A DNA stretch of 64,000 nucleotides from Glomus cerebriforme (taxonomy: Eukaryota; Glomeromycota; Glomeromycetes; Glomerales; Glomeraceae): the NCBI GenBank assembly GCA_003550305.1, contig QKYT01000035.1, positions 171,493 through 235,492 on the forward strand, in the 5' to 3' direction. The position numbers and the translations under genes were made by a program. This document shows, in pieces, positions 34,978 through 46,330 of the stretch. Positions within the stretch are counted from its first letter, which is position 1; every line of letters starts with the position of its first letter. The notes below the pieces were generated by a model. It did not search any database, was not told where the DNA came from, and worked only from the letters and a program-made list of their open reading frames with translations.

Positions 34978-36537
34978 TTAATAACTGAATTTTCTCTTTC
35001 TACCAGGTGCTTCTTTATACTTTGAAAAAATTTCCTGTGAATTGGAAAGCCATTCCTCCTTAAGTTGCATTGTTTTGATTGCAAAATTCTGAAAGTTTTC
35101 AACTTTTTCTTTTGGAATTTGGTGTACATATCTACTTAATAATTCACATAGTACATTTTTACGAACATCTGGTTCATTAATAAACATAGCAATAAAAACA
35201 GCCCATTGCCAAATACCCAAAGTTTCCAATTCAAATATAAATTTTAAAGAGAGTTGATCAACCGTAATCCCACCATCACTCAAGTCGCATATACGTAAAA
35301 TACGAGCTATCATATAATGCAAAAGCCAAGTAACACGATAATCCAGTGGTGCAATATGGTTCGTTCGAGGATGTAAAGCATCCCCAAGAGGGTGAGTGGG
35401 ATCAGTTGAAAGTTTCATAAGATGGTAATGAAGATCAAGGGTCTGTTTATTCGCATCCAAATAAGCCCAATGATCACTACCATAAACCGCATGAGATTGA
35501 TTATACCATACAAAAGGGGTTGAAATATCTTCCGAAGATCTTCTAGCTTCTTCATATATGGCCAAGGCTTCGTCAAACGAATCATCAAGCTTACAGCCAT
35601 ACCACATCTGCATACCAATAACTGTCCTCCAATCAAGGCCTTTTGTTGTTGCAAAGACGTTTCCAGATAATAATTCAAAAAACTTTAAATAATTTGGTAA
35701 AATAAGCTTATTAACTTCAGTTTCTTTCCAATGATCTAGCTGCTGTTTCATACATTCTTTGACATAATCGTTGCCATATGATTGTGATAACAATGATGCC
35801 AGGTGAAAATCCCGATTTTTGATTGCTATTAATGATGCTTTCGAAATTTGTTTGCTAGTTAAATGTGCAAAAATTAAATCCGTGTCGTCATTGCTGTAAC
35901 CAGATAATTTTAGATGATCTGTCATCTTTAGTTCACTGGCTATTTGAAACCATTTTGATATTCTAGCCTTTCTACAATCTTTTGTCACTTTCGTGAGACT
36001 CATAGAATCATAATGTTCACTTGGAATTTGAAGGTCATCCCATAAAGCGTAACAAAGTTTCCACGTTAAAATTTCATGTTCATCAATCGTCTTAGTATCA
36101 AATACTGATATGAAATCCATAAAACCTAATTCCGCTGGATTAATGTAAGGGGTATCATCTTCTTGTCCAAATGTGGAACGTTCAAAAATTAATTCCAACG
36201 ATTTACTGATACGTTCTTTAATGTATCTATCTTCTTCAGATACGATTAAAACTTTACGAAATTTAACAATATCCCTTTGTGCTTTAGCTATTCTTGATGG
36301 TGCAGTTCGTACAATGAAAGGTGTATATATTGGACGTAAATTTTTTTTCGACCGATGAACATATGTTCCATTAAGTCCCCAACCTACTCGAAACGATCTT
36401 ACCATTGTTGAAGCATAACTGGAACTTGAAGTACCTTGAATTTCATCAAGATTCACATTATCAAATGATGCATTCGATTCTACCTCTTTGAGAGTTTGAA
36501 GTTGTTCTCTCCACCCTTGCACTTTGGAGGGGTTCAT
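34978..36537 (-). CDS. NUP96: Nup96 / Nup145C-type nucleoporin, encoded alone
   Basis: Single exon of 519 residues from the ATG at 36537 (MNPSKVQGWREQL). The stretch SFRVGWGLNGTYVH matches the conserved FRVGWGP-type motif of Nup96 that precedes the helical domain. The Nup96 alpha-solenoid follows: WKLCYALWDDLQIP, ISKWFQIASELK, HLTSKQISKASLIAIKNRDF, HLASLLSQSYGN, FELLSGNVFATTKGLDWR, and a C-terminal region with HYMIARILRICDL and WQWAVFIAMFI. In the family it is a scaffold of the Nup107-160 Y complex bound to Sec13. In most eukaryotes it is made as a Nup98-Nup96 fusion cleaved by an autoproteolytic domain; no GLFG repeats, autoproteolytic domain or HFS-type cleavage site is present here, so this copy stands alone. 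Confidence 0.88.
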   Translation of the reverse strand: MNPSKVQGWREQLQTLKEVESNASFDNVNLDEIQGTSSSSYASTMVRSFRVGWGLNGTYVHRSKKNLRPIYTPFIVRTAPSRIAKAQRDIVKFRKVLIVSEEDRYIKERISKSLELIFERSTFGQEDDTPYINPAELGFMDFISVFDTKTIDEHEILTWKLCYALWDDLQIPSEHYDSMSLTKVTKDCRKARISKWFQIASELKMTDHLKLSGYSNDDTDLIFAHLTSKQISKASLIAIKNRDFHLASLLSQSYGNDYVKECMKQQLDHWKETEVNKLILPNYLKFFELLSGNVFATTKGLDWRTVIGMQMWYGCKLDDSFDEALAIYEEARRSSEDISTPFVWYNQSHAVYGSDHWAYLDANKQTLDLHYHLMKLSTDPTHPLGDALHPRTNHIAPLDYRVTWLLHYMIARILRICDLSDGGITVDQLSLKFIFELETLGIWQWAVFIAMFINEPDVRKNVLCELLSRYVHQIPKEKVENFQNFAIKTMQLKEEWLSNSQEIFSKYKEAPGRKRKFSY

Positions 36538-36595
36538 GATAGTAAATTTTCTCTCTCTCCGATCAACCAATTACAATCGCTATAAAAGGAGAAAT

Positions 36596-36601
36596 CACGT
36601 G
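36596..36601. promoter_or_regulatory. CACGTG palindrome upstream of Nup96
   Basis: CACGTG in gaaatCACGTGttt, about 60 bases upstream of the Nup96 start. The position is compatible with a proximal promoter element; the role is inferred. Confidence 0.3.
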
Positions 36602-36960
36602 TTTAAGATTTCAACACTGATTTCATAATTCTGCCCAGAATTACATTTTGCTCTTCCGGTTCAAAATTGATACTTTTGGATTTTAACATTAACTTTTAAT
36701 ATTTAAATTTAATATTAACAATTTTTTTTATTTATAAATTATTAATAATAAAATTTATTAAACTAAAAAAAAAGCTGCATTTTTCTTTTATACATATTAC
36801 AAAAATAAAATATCTAATAAAACTATACTCAGTTAAATTTAAAAAAAAATGCATGATTTCAAAAAGCAAATACCATTAGAATTTGGTAAACCTTCTAGAA
36901 ATATTTTTAAATATCATAATGAATTTAAAGTAGCTAAATGGATAAGTTAGATTATAATGT
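36602..36960. other. Nup96 upstream region
   Basis: A short, less AT-rich patch (36610-36670) presumably contains the promoter. The rest is AT-rich with nothing recognisable. Confidence 0.5.
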
Positions 36961-36964
36961 TTTT

Positions 36965-37305
36965 TGGGTATGATACGAAATTCTGAAACTCAAAATCCTG
37001 ATAGGCCAAAATCCTAAAACTCAAAATCCTGAAATCCAAAATCCTGACAGGTACAAAATCCTGAAAAATTGGCTCACATTAAGCTTTAATGCTACCTGGA
37101 ATTATAATTTATGATTTATTAAACTTCTGAAAAAAATCTGAAACTTGATTCCAGATGGTATTAAAGCTTAATGCAAGCTAATTTCAGAATTTCGTACCTG
37201 TCAGGATTTTGAGTTTCAGGATTTTGTACCTATTGGAATTTTAAGTTTTGGGATTTTGGTCTGTTAGGATTTTGAGTTTTGGGATTTTGAATGGCATCCT
37301 ATTGT
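36965..37305. mobile_element. Foldback element of AAAATCCTGA words
   Basis: The left arm (gatacgaaattctgaaactc, aaaatcctgataggccaaaa, through cattaagctttaatgctacc) is matched in reverse complement by the right arm ending at about 37300 (ggtattaaagcttaatgcaa, then aggattttgagtttcaggat repeated). The arms are about 150 bases with a short AT spacer. Within each arm, CAAAATCCTGA-type words are themselves tandemly repeated. No coding sequence is present. Confidence 0.7.
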
Positions 37306-37630
37306 TTATTTTCTTTTAAAAAATAAATTACTTAAATAGTATTTAATCAATTTAAGTATTAGTTTAATTTATATATTTATAATTATAAAAAATAAAATAA
37401 TAATGATAAACTTTTGAAACCTTTAAAAAATCACAATATATATGTTTTAAAAGTTGTATTATTAAATAAAAGTTTACTTGTAATATAATTATTTGTATTT
37501 GTTTGTAATTATTGTAATCATATATAATCATAGGTACCCATAAAAATAATATATTATAAGTTATAAAAAAAATATATAAAAGGATATTTGAAACTTATTT
37601 TATAAAACCTTTAACTTCTGTTCTTTGTAT

Positions 37631-38960
37631 ACAGGCCTACAATAAATTACCAGATTTTTTTTTTATTTATAAAATTTATAATGTAAAATTCATAATTTTG
37701 TGCATATGTAAAATTTTTTTTTGTATTTATTAATTAACAAATAAATTTTATTATATTAAAATATAAAATATAAAGTAATTATATGAAAAATATTATTATG
37801 AAAAAATTAATATTTAGTATAATCACTTTTGGCCTTAACTACTATTTTAACCTGATCAAGCATACTTAAAATTAAGTGATAATATGTCTCAATAGTAATT
37901 TTTCACCACTTCTCTTATATTGCCACAATTAACTCCTATTTAGATCTGGATATAGATTTTCTTTTTTGAAACTGGTTATCCAAATAGTTTCACAAATTCT
38001 CTATTAGATTAAGATTGAAGCTTTGCACCACCCAATCTAAAATTGGAATATTATATGTTCTCATTCACCAAGTACTATAATTTGAAATATGACATAATGC
38101 TTCATCTTGCTGAAAAATAGAGTTGGGATAATTGTCAATCTATAGAATAAAATGATTAGCCGAAATATTGATGTAATCATTAGAATTCATGTTTCTTTTT
38201 ATCACAACCAAAAGTCCAACCCCATGTCAACCAAAACACCTCCAAAACATCACTGATATTCCACCAAACTTAACTATAAGTTGAATACAATCTTTATTGT
38301 ATATTTCTTTAGGACCTCGTCATACTTTTGCTCAACCATCTGATTGAAAAAGTGCAAATCTAGACTCATTTGACCATACCACTTGTTTTTATTCTTCTGT
38401 TCAGTTTTATTTTCTTCTGCACTATCCCAAGCGGTCAGTTCGATGTTTGGTGATTAAACGAGACTTTTTTCTTACAATATAACTTCCAAGACCTTTATTA
38501 TGAAGATAACTTCTAACTGTATTATAGTGCAATCTTGTATTAAGACTAGTATTTAACTTGTTTGTTACATCACCTAAAGGAGAAAATCGGTCAAGTTCAG
38601 ATAATTAATTTTAAAGCTTATGTATCATATTCATTGAGTAATTTTGGCCATTCAGAATATTTCTTAGGTTCTGTAGAACCTGTTTCTTTATACCTTTTTA
38701 TAGTATTATTAATAATACTAGTGGGAATACCAAGTTGAGTAGAAATAACTCTTTGCTTGGTACCACTAAGATATACACCAATAATGCATTCATGCTAGGT
38801 TTTTGAAAGTTTGTTTTCACGCATTTTAAACTAGAAGAGAGGTGAAAGCAAAATATTTTGCTATCTTCTTTATTTATATGCATGATAGGGAGAAATTGCT
38901 GATCATAACACGGAGTACAAATTCACGTGATAAAAATCTGGTAATTTATTGTAGGCCTGT
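37631..38960 (-). mobile_element. Dead Tc1/mariner-type transposon
   Basis: The terminal inverted repeat acaggcctacaataaattac (continuing cagattttt) occurs at 37631 and inverted at 38960, with TA next to each end. On the minus strand a decayed Tc1-type transposase can be read across stops and frame changes. Recognisable pieces are WSNESRFALFQSDG (around 38370; the first catalytic Asp is changed to Asn), FQQDEALCHIS (around 38115, second Asp present) and LNLIENLWNYLD (around 38010, catalytic Glu present). VMFWRCFG and GLLVVIKRNMNSNDYINI lie between the first two. The HTH-containing N-terminal part (about 38450-38880) is badly eroded. It could not be active. Confidence 0.88.
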
Positions 38961-38964
38961 GTAT

Positions 38965-39440
38965 AAATAAAATAAATTATATTTTAAAAAAGAAAAAAAT
39001 TTTTTTTTACATATTATGCTACTTAAAAATAGAGGTAAAATTAAAAATTTAATTTTAGTAAATTTCATGCAGATCAATTTTTTTGAAAACTGCAATAATA
39101 TTATGTCTTATTAATATAGATAAAAAATAAAAAATAAATACAATTACAGAACTTTTCCATATGTTATTCTGAATTTTTCATTGTAATTGGATATTTTTTT
39201 GTAGAAAAAATAAATGCATGAATTTTATTTAACTTTTTTAAACATAATAGCAATTATTTATCTAAAAAATACATCTGTAACTTTAATTATACGTCTAAAT
39301 GTAAATCTAATATCTACATAATGTGTTTGATTTACATTTAGATAAATGACTCTAGATTTGACTCAACCTAGAACCTAGAGAAACATACATGAAGTTAACT
39401 GATTAACTGTTGCATAAGAAATATCAATTAATGCATGAAC
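38965..39440. other. AT-rich spacer
   Basis: No gene seen. Palindromic tacatttaga words surround 39290-39350. Confidence 0.55.
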
Positions 39441-39445
39441 TACTA

Positions 39446-39640
39446 CAGTAAGATCTCCATAAGTGCACTCTCTATAAGTGCATGCATTATATAAATTCTC
39501 TTTAAGTGCACGGTAGGCTTGATGCCAACTTATATTAGCTCTATATATTTACTCTCTATAAATGCACACCCTCTTTAAGTGCATATTCTGCTATTTTTTT
39601 TACTATGGTCCCAAGGGGCTTAGAAAAGTGTCACTATAAT
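39446..39640. mobile_element. Terminus of a Tigger-like element with AAGTGCA repeats
   Basis: TA then cagtaagatctccataagtg, followed by several aagtgca words and tatggtcccaaggggctt, which resembles ggtcccaaagggtgtaatta near the end of the element at 63045. It looks like one end, or a short derivative, of a related DNA transposon. The other end was not found. Confidence 0.4.
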
Positions 39641-39695
39641 GTCTTTCGTGTTTTGCTCAAATTATTCATACTAGTAAGAGCTGTTCGGGTTAAAG

Positions 39696-40205
39696 TTATT
39701 TGTCAACAGGATCCTCTTCCGAGGATGATTCGTTGATGATATATAATTCAAATTCTTTGCAGTTAGAAACTTCGTTGTCCTCTTCAGATAGATCCTTTTT
39801 CTGTAGTGAATCTTTGTCCGAACTTACTTCTTGATATGTTCTTCTTAGAAAGTTGGACAGGTGCTCCAAAGGGGTCTTCTGCAAAAAATAAATTGTTAAA
39901 AAATATTATTGTAGTAAAGCAATAATAAATTAAATACTTACTTCTCAACAAATCAATGTGCGTTTTGAACAAAATTTCGTTTTGAAAATCTATTATGTAG
40001 TATATAGTAACCTTTAATACAGATAACTGGCTATATTCAAAAATAATAATAAACAAACCTCTTCTGTATTTATTGAGCTCTGCCCACTGCTTTTCTAATC
40101 CTTCAAAGTAAGATGGAATTTTGGATGTTGAGAGTGTGATATTGTTCTCCTGAAGTGTTGTTCGATAAAGTATCTCCTAAAGTATTGTTTGAGGCCGAGG
40201 TATTC
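39696..40205 (-). pseudogene. Possible spliced lineage-specific gene or its relic
   Basis: Two exon-like blocks on the minus strand. The upstream block (about 40200-40063) reads NTSASNNTLGDTLSNNTSGE in one frame and YFEGLEKQWAELNKYRR in the next, so one frame change is needed. It ends at a plausible donor, G|GTTTGT. The downstream block begins at a tgcag acceptor near 39885 and reads KTPLEHLSNFLRRTYQEVSS, then an acidic tail NESSSEEDPVDK, with a stop at 39696. The Ser/Thr-rich plus charged-tail architecture resembles repeated Rhizophagus hypothetical proteins I have seen, but no function is known. Confidence 0.35.
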
Positions 40206-40559
40206 TAAAAAAGCTGTGAATAAAAAGTTTGTAGGTATATTAGATGGTATAATATGCTTTGGCTTTATATACCTAATAATACCTGAGAAGTTGTAGTATA
40301 AGTAAATAAAAAATAGCTAATGAAAGAATGATCGGAAGTCACACAAAGGATGTAGAAATGATAAAAGGAAGAAAAGGAAGAACGGCTATAATACAGCAAA
40401 GATTCATTTTTTCGATAAGAATGAGATGAGTAAGAAAAAATAAGAAAAATGAGCGAGTTAATCAGTCTTGATAAAAAATTGTGTGACAGGACCATTTATA
40501 TATGACGCAGTAGGCACGTGATAAGTCACGTTGGAGAGAAACATCGTATCGGATGTATC

Positions 40560-41240
40560 CTACTTTGAAAAATATGCGAAAAAAAACAACGAATTAATAA
40601 TAATTATAGGGAATCGAAAGTTCGAAACTTTTGGATGGCTGATTCTTAATTTTTCGTATCCTTTCCAGAATAACGATTTCCGGTTTTTCGTCATACCATA
40701 CTTCAAGAAGGGAAATTCCATTATCTTGACATATGCATCGTTTTTGCCGGTCACGATTAACGATGTCTTAACATCCTTATACCAGCTAGTGCCATGAAGC
40801 CGATCGATGCTGTGCCTCTTGCACTTCCAATGCAATTCGATGTTTTTGGAAGAAGGCATCACGTTCAAGAAAGGAGGGCGATACTCAATTATCGGATCCT
40901 CATTAAGAATTTCCTTAGCTATCTGGATGCATCTAGTCTGGAATTTGCGATTTTTCTTAGATTCCAATTCCTTTTCATATTCTTCTATTGATTTATTTTT
41001 TGCATTCTGAGCCTTGATCTCAATAATTATAGCCTCAATACTCTCAAGACGATCTGGCTGTTCCAAACTAAGATGCTTTAATTTTACTATATGGGTCTCA
41101 AAATCAGCGTAATCTTTTTTGATAGAACTTATAAACTCAGCTTTCTCGGCTTTAAGCTTGGCAATCTCAGCTTCAAGCTCGGCTTTCTTAACCAAAAGCT
41201 TAACTTTTTCTTGTTTTAATAAATCAAGCTCTGATGTCAT
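40560..41240 (-). CDS. Hypothetical coiled-coil protein
   Basis: Open frame of 226 residues from an ATG at 41240. Residues 1-105 are Leu/Glu/Lys-rich with heptad character (LLKQEKVKLLVKKAELEAEI, AKLKAEKAEF, EYEKELESKK) and should form a coiled coil. After that comes a mixed region, IIEYRPPFLNVMPSSKNIEL, HSIDRLHGTSWYKDVKTSLI and FLKYGMTKNRKSLFWKGYEK. The last 15 residues, from FPIIIINSLF, are hydrophobic and may be read-through of an intron. CACGTG lies at 40515-40520 beyond its 3' end. N-terminal MTSELD-type coiled coils head many lineage-specific Rhizophagus proteins as I recall. No enzymatic motif is seen. Confidence 0.55.
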   Translation of the reverse strand: MTSELDLLKQEKVKLLVKKAELEAEIAKLKAEKAEFISSIKKDYADFETHIVKLKHLSLEQPDRLESIEAIIIEIKAQNAKNKSIEEYEKELESKKNRKFQTRCIQIAKEILNEDPIIEYRPPFLNVMPSSKNIELHWKCKRHSIDRLHGTSWYKDVKTSLIVTGKNDAYVKIMEFPFLKYGMTKNRKSLFWKGYEKLRISHPKVSNFRFPIIIINSLFFFAYFSK

Positions 41241-41400
41241 GATTATTAATATTTTTTTATACGATAGGAAATATTCAATGTGGCAAATGTAAAACGTTTT
41301 ATTAATATAAGATAAAAAATAAATACAAAGTTCGGCGTGTAGCCCGTGATATCTGCGGACTAATATACATGATTATTTTTTCAAACGGTAGCCTTCTATC

Positions 41401-42240
41401 CTAACCCTTTTCATCCTCCACACATGCCCTATCCTTCAACAATCCAACGAGTAGACCCAAAACCTTCCTCACACTATTTTGCAATGACTGGCGTTCTTCG
41501 GACTTCGGGTCCAAGGCCTTCTTTGTAAATTCGATCGAATAGGCAATGTCATCTGCCTTGGAAATCTCTCCGGGGGTATATAGAAGGAAGCGCCAGTCCC
41601 AACCTGACGACCCCATAGAGATAATCAAAATCGTCCTCACCTCGTTTTCTCTTCTTCTTCTTGTTCGTCTCATACGCACTTTCGAGCTTTTTGATATTCT
41701 GAGCAAAGCCTATAGGGACCTTGTGCTGTTTATTCTCCGTGATGCAGATAAGGTCCTCGGCTTCCTTGATTGCGTAATCAATCCGACCCGGCTTTCCTCA
41801 CCTACTATCCCAGCATGCTAAGATCCTTGTTCGTTTCATCTATAACGATATGAATGGGAGCGCCACGACATACTCATCACGCATGGCTTCTAAACTATCC
41901 GGTTGTAAAGTGCCGTAGGTGCGCAACCTACCCAAAATCTCTTCCATACAACGTTTGAAAACCTTATTGCTGTCTTGAATTTCGTAGTTGGGGAGAGAAC
42001 AGCGGGATACTGTCTATACCGTCGGGGTCAAGGTCATATTTCTTTAACACCTCACTCAGGCTGAGAACGACCTCAACTTTTTCCCATTACACAGTCTGCA
42101 AGAACAGACGCGGGCCCACCTGCCATTCCATAACTACGAAGCTTTTCTTCGGTTACCTTGAGAAATGCACGACCAGTGATCTTGCGAATAATTTTTTCAT
42201 CCTCCTCATCAAGTCCTAAGTCCTGTTCCTAAATAAGAAC
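41401..42240 (-). pseudogene. Island-family protein, decayed copy 2
   Basis: Read on the minus strand across frames: KIIRKITGRAFLKVTEEKLR and SYGMAGGPASVLAD (a SAM-domain-like end), LSLSEVLKKYDLDPDGIDSI, NYEIQDSNKVFKRCMEEIL, LEAMRDEYVVAL, GRVDYAIKEAEDLICITENK, PIGFAQNIKKLESAYETN, DFDYLYGVV, and finally SSGWDWRFLLYTPGEISKAD through VLGLLVGLLKDRACVEDEKG to the stop at 41401. At least four frame changes and one stop separate these pieces, so this copy is broken. The same segments occur in the same order at 11750-12477. The C-terminal half (VDYAIK ... ITENKQHKVP ... FAQNI) has the look of a restriction-endonuclease-like or CRN-type domain, by resemblance only. GC is clearly higher than in flanking DNA. 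Two CACGTG sites lie just upstream (42344, 42391). Confidence 0.65.
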
Positions 42241-42409
42241 ATCTTTTTAATATCGTCCGCAGACCGTCTCATAGTAACGGAGGTGGAGGCGCTTTTATAT
42301 CGTTATTGGCTCGGGTAAAAACGTCTGGAGTGATACATAATCGCACGTGACTTTAACGAGCCCCAGTATCACCGTCACTTTTTCCGTCTCCACGTGACTT
42401 TTTGGCGGC

Positions 42410-43085
42410 ATTATGGCATTAAGAAATTAATCATGTGACAAATAAGGGCGTAACAAATATGATTTCACACCTCGAAAAAATTCTAAGTCCCTGGAATAGT
42501 GAAAATGAAAAGTGGAGGGTTGTGACGTGGAATGACAAATATTTTACTATGATTATGTAAGGGTATAAAAAGTGACAGTAATACTAGGTAAGTGAAGGAA
42601 TATATTAATACTTTATTATTTATGGAATAAAACATTGCTAAAGCAACTACTGCAAAAATAAATTCTTGAAAAGGATTACATAATACAAATAAAAATACTA
42701 ATTATCTTTGTTTAGTAACTCTGGTACTATTTTAGTGAAAGGATACATGATAACATTGATGTTCTTTTTACTAGAATAGATACATTAAGGCTGTGTATAT
42801 GGAAAAATGACTAAAAATTGTGTTTTTATAATCCTATTTCTACTAACCTTTCTATTATGAATATGTTATTATTTTTTACGAGTTGGATTAGTATTATAAT
42901 CTGAATGAATTTGTGATCTGTTAATTTGATTCATAATAATCCAGATATCTAAAATAAATCTATGAATTTATCCAAAGATCATCCAAATACCATCAGAATA
43001 TATTAATTTCAGATATTCAATCCAGTTTTTTTTCAGGATTTTTTTTCAAATTTTTTTTTTATACATTTTTTTAATAAAAAAAAAA
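42410..43085. other. Intergenic region including dispersed repeat copy
   Basis: 42440-42545 repeats cacctcgaaaaaattctaag, tccctggaat and ggagggttgtgacgtg, as at 2240-2330. The rest is AT-rich without a gene. Confidence 0.55.
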
Positions 43086-43089
43086 AATA

Positions 43090-43278
43090 CAGTCATCTCC
43101 CTCTATAGGCACCTCCTGTTTAGTTACATTACCCTTATTATAAGCATATTTATGTTTAGTCCAAGTTACTAATAATATTATTAAAAAAATCTCCTCTATA
43201 GTCACATTATATAGGTTTTTTATAATTACACCTTTTTTTTTCAGTTTCGAGAGGTGTGATTATATAAGGGGATGACTG
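43090..43278. mobile_element. 189-bp MITE, copy 1 (CAGTCATC ends)
   Basis: It starts cagtcatctccctctatagg and ends with the inverted ggggatgactg, flanked by TA on both sides. A near-identical copy lies at 54840-55023. It is a non-autonomous pogo/Tigger-like element and its ends resemble those of the 58751-63045 element. Confidence 0.8.
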
Positions 43279-43516
43279 TAGATCATTTAGATCATCTATT
43301 AGATTATCCATCATCCATCTGTAATTTATTCAGATGATCTAAATGAAATTTGAATTGAATGAATCTACAAATTGATAAATTAATAGATTAATAAATCATA
43401 ATACTAGTTTAGCAGATTATAATACTATTAGCTATAAATGTGACTCTCTGATTTTATCTATAAGAGAAAAAACTCAGTATTAAATATTGTTACTTCAAAA
43501 ATATCATTTAGTCATT

Positions 43517-43671
43517 CATATAAATGCCATTCAAATTTTAAAATCAATTTAGATATATAATAAAATCCCAAATTATTTTGGCACTTTACTTAATAAATTA
43601 CATATAAACTAATGAATTTATACATCACAAATTATATTTATGATATTCAAAATAATTTGGATGCCATTTAT
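43517..43671. mobile_element. Short MITE with ATGCCAT ends, copy 1
   Basis: aatgccattcaaattttaaa at the left and aataatttggatgccatt at the right are inverted repeats of each other, flanked by TA-containing sequence. The internal words ttacttaataaattacatat and aaactaatgaatttatacat recur inverted in the copy at 48961-49134. Confidence 0.65.
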
Positions 43672-43959
43672 AGTTGTTCATAAAGCTCTGTACAAACTGA
43701 GTTAGCTTGCAAGTTTTTAAGCTAAGCTGAGTTCAAGCTAAGCCAAGTCATGTTTAAATTGGCTTAGTAGTTCACAAGCCAGCTTAAATGAACTCAAGCT
43801 AACAATGAGCTCAGCTTGAAAAGCTCAAGTCTGAGCTTAGCTTGAAAGCTTGAGCTAACTCAATTTATTAGAATAAAAATTATACAATAAATAATTCAAA
43901 AGTTTAATTATTTTATAATTTAGATTTATTTGTTATTTTTTATTATAAAATCAATCATT

Positions 43960-46330
43960 TATAATGATTGATTCACCAAAATCAGACTTTTACCATCCTT
44001 TAAGATACATAATTTCCTGTATAATTTCATCTTTAAGATTACATTATTTCTGTTTAACCAAATCTATTCCACCCAAAAATATTCTCTCTACAAACGTACT
44101 AAAAGCTATAAAAAATAATAATAGTATATAAATAAATAATTTAATAGAAAATTTATCAATTTTATAAATTAACCTAAAATAGCTAAATAGTCATATGCCA
44201 TTTTTGGCAAGTTCGAATATTTCTTTTTATGTAACTATAAAAAAATAAGAAAAAAATAAATTCAATAAAATCAATTGTATAATATTTTATAATTAAATAT
44301 AATATTAATATATCTTTTACCATAAAAGAACATCTGTTTTTTTAGAAGCTATTTTCTTGTTAAGATATAATTTAAGTTTATTTCTATCATTAATTTTCTG
44401 TTTCTTAAAGATACAACCAAAAATATCATCTGAATTATCTGCTAAAAATTCTTCAACTTCAGTATTGTTAATCTTATATGTGATTTCTCACAAATTAATA
44501 ACTAATAATTTTGCATCCTGTATAAATAATTTTCCCATTAGTTGTCAATATAGTATTGAAGTTTCAAATGAGAATCCATTACTATTATTAATAGATATAA
44601 TTAAATAATTAATTATAAATGTAATAAATTATGTAAAGCAATTTAAAATGAAACTTGCCTATAGCTATTATGTATATTTCTCCTTCTGTAAATGTATAAT
44701 ATTTTTTTATTTTTTTGATTGATTTAGAATATATAATATTATATTATCATTCTTATTATCCTCATTGTAATTATTATTTTCTTTTATTTTTTGAATTCTT
44801 TTATCATATTCATCTTCAAATTTATCTAATAAATAGTTATATATAAGTACAATGCACAATAGTGTTAAATATTGCTAATTGATACACATATCAGAACTCT
44901 TTTTATAATACTATATAAAAATAACATTATATACATACATACATACATATACATATAAAAAAATAATAACCTACAATAAGTCCTGTATCTCTGAAATATA
45001 TTGCTACTCCTCTTCTAAAAGCATATACTTTTTTAAATTTTTATCTGCTAATACAGTATTATGCAAAGTTTATTTAATTAAATAATAATTAAAATATATA
45101 TAATTAATATATAATTAATATTTATAGCATACAAACCTATTTCAATTTTAGCATGCATATTATCATCATTTTGGTAGAATTTCACCTAGTTATGATATCC
45201 GGGTATGAAGTTTTAATTTTAATAAAATTAGTTAATTATCTATAATTCAATTGTAGAGATTAATAATGCTTTACAAAAGTATTACCTTATATATATGATA
45301 TCTTTTAGGTTGTCTTCAATATTCTCAGTTCTTTTAAAAGAATTTTTATTCTCATATGATGTAAACATATAAATGCTATTGATTAATTTTTTTGCAACTA
45401 GATTTATTATGTAAGCAAGATATCAGACATATTGATAATTTGGATCAAATTCAATATTATGTGTAACTTTCAAAGATTGTGATAACTTTTAAAGCATGAC
45501 ATCCATATTGAATTCATTATCACATACTATCATTAAAATCTATAGAGAAAATAAATCAGTTAATTAATCTTATTAAAGATATTAAATAATAATTAAAATT
45601 TTACTTTAGTTATTATCCCAAAGTCTTTTATTACTCTTAAAAATCTATGTAACAAATTAACATCAGTGTATGGTCCTTTTAATTTGCAAAAATCTAATAT
45701 GATACATTTTAATTCTCATCTTTCATTGATTCAATGCACGCCAATCCCAAGAAATAGGATTTGGTTATTGCTAGTTCACACATCTACTGTAAAAGACAGT
45801 CGACTAAATGCTTCTTAATTGTTTTTATTGATTTAATAAATATCATTTTTGAATATCAAATGTAATAAGATTTATTTACTTGTAATATTCGTCAAAAAGT
45901 TTTTTTTGCAATTTTAAAATTTTTGATTAAATCTTTCTATAAAGTATTTGCAAAAGGAATATGTATACTAGACCATATAAATTCAGCTATTTTTCAAAAA
46001 TTTTTACTTTTAACAGCAGATTATCCAATAAACTAACTCTTTCTAAACCCTTTCTGGCTAAACTAAAAAAATTAACAAAAAAAAGTATATATTATATATT
46101 GAATTACTGATAAGAAAATTTTGTAAATACCAAACTTACACTTTTTTTTTTATTAATATATTTGTCTATTTTTCCATATTCCTCATTTTCCTACCCTTTC
46201 TGAGTTTTACATACTTTCAAATAATTTCCATTAATATGATGTCAAAGAGTAGTAGTAGCCTTATCTAAAAACTATTTACTGCAATAATTGCAATGCCATT
46301 TTAGAGGTTTGAAAGTAAAATATTCATAAA
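43960..46330 (-). pseudogene. hAT transposase remnant
   Basis: On the minus strand the order is right for hAT. A BED zinc finger is at about 46320-46220 (KWHCNYCS, then HHINGNYLKVC). The core segment at about 45790-45720 has FTVDV and TSNNQILFLGIGVH, equivalent to the TVDCWTSxNQ-type motif. A segment with GCHALKVITIFESYT follows near 45500. The C-terminal dimerisation (hATC) region is at about 44105-43970, with GGIDLVKQK then CNLKDEIIQEIMYLKGWKKS. Many stops and frame changes intervene. The family excises and inserts DNA through an RNase-H-like DDE core; this copy cannot make a protein. Confidence 0.8.

Noticed and set aside
40531..41010. Three plus-strand open frames over the coiled-coil gene
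   Set aside because: They are antisense to the 40560-41240 gene, which has better composition and heptads.
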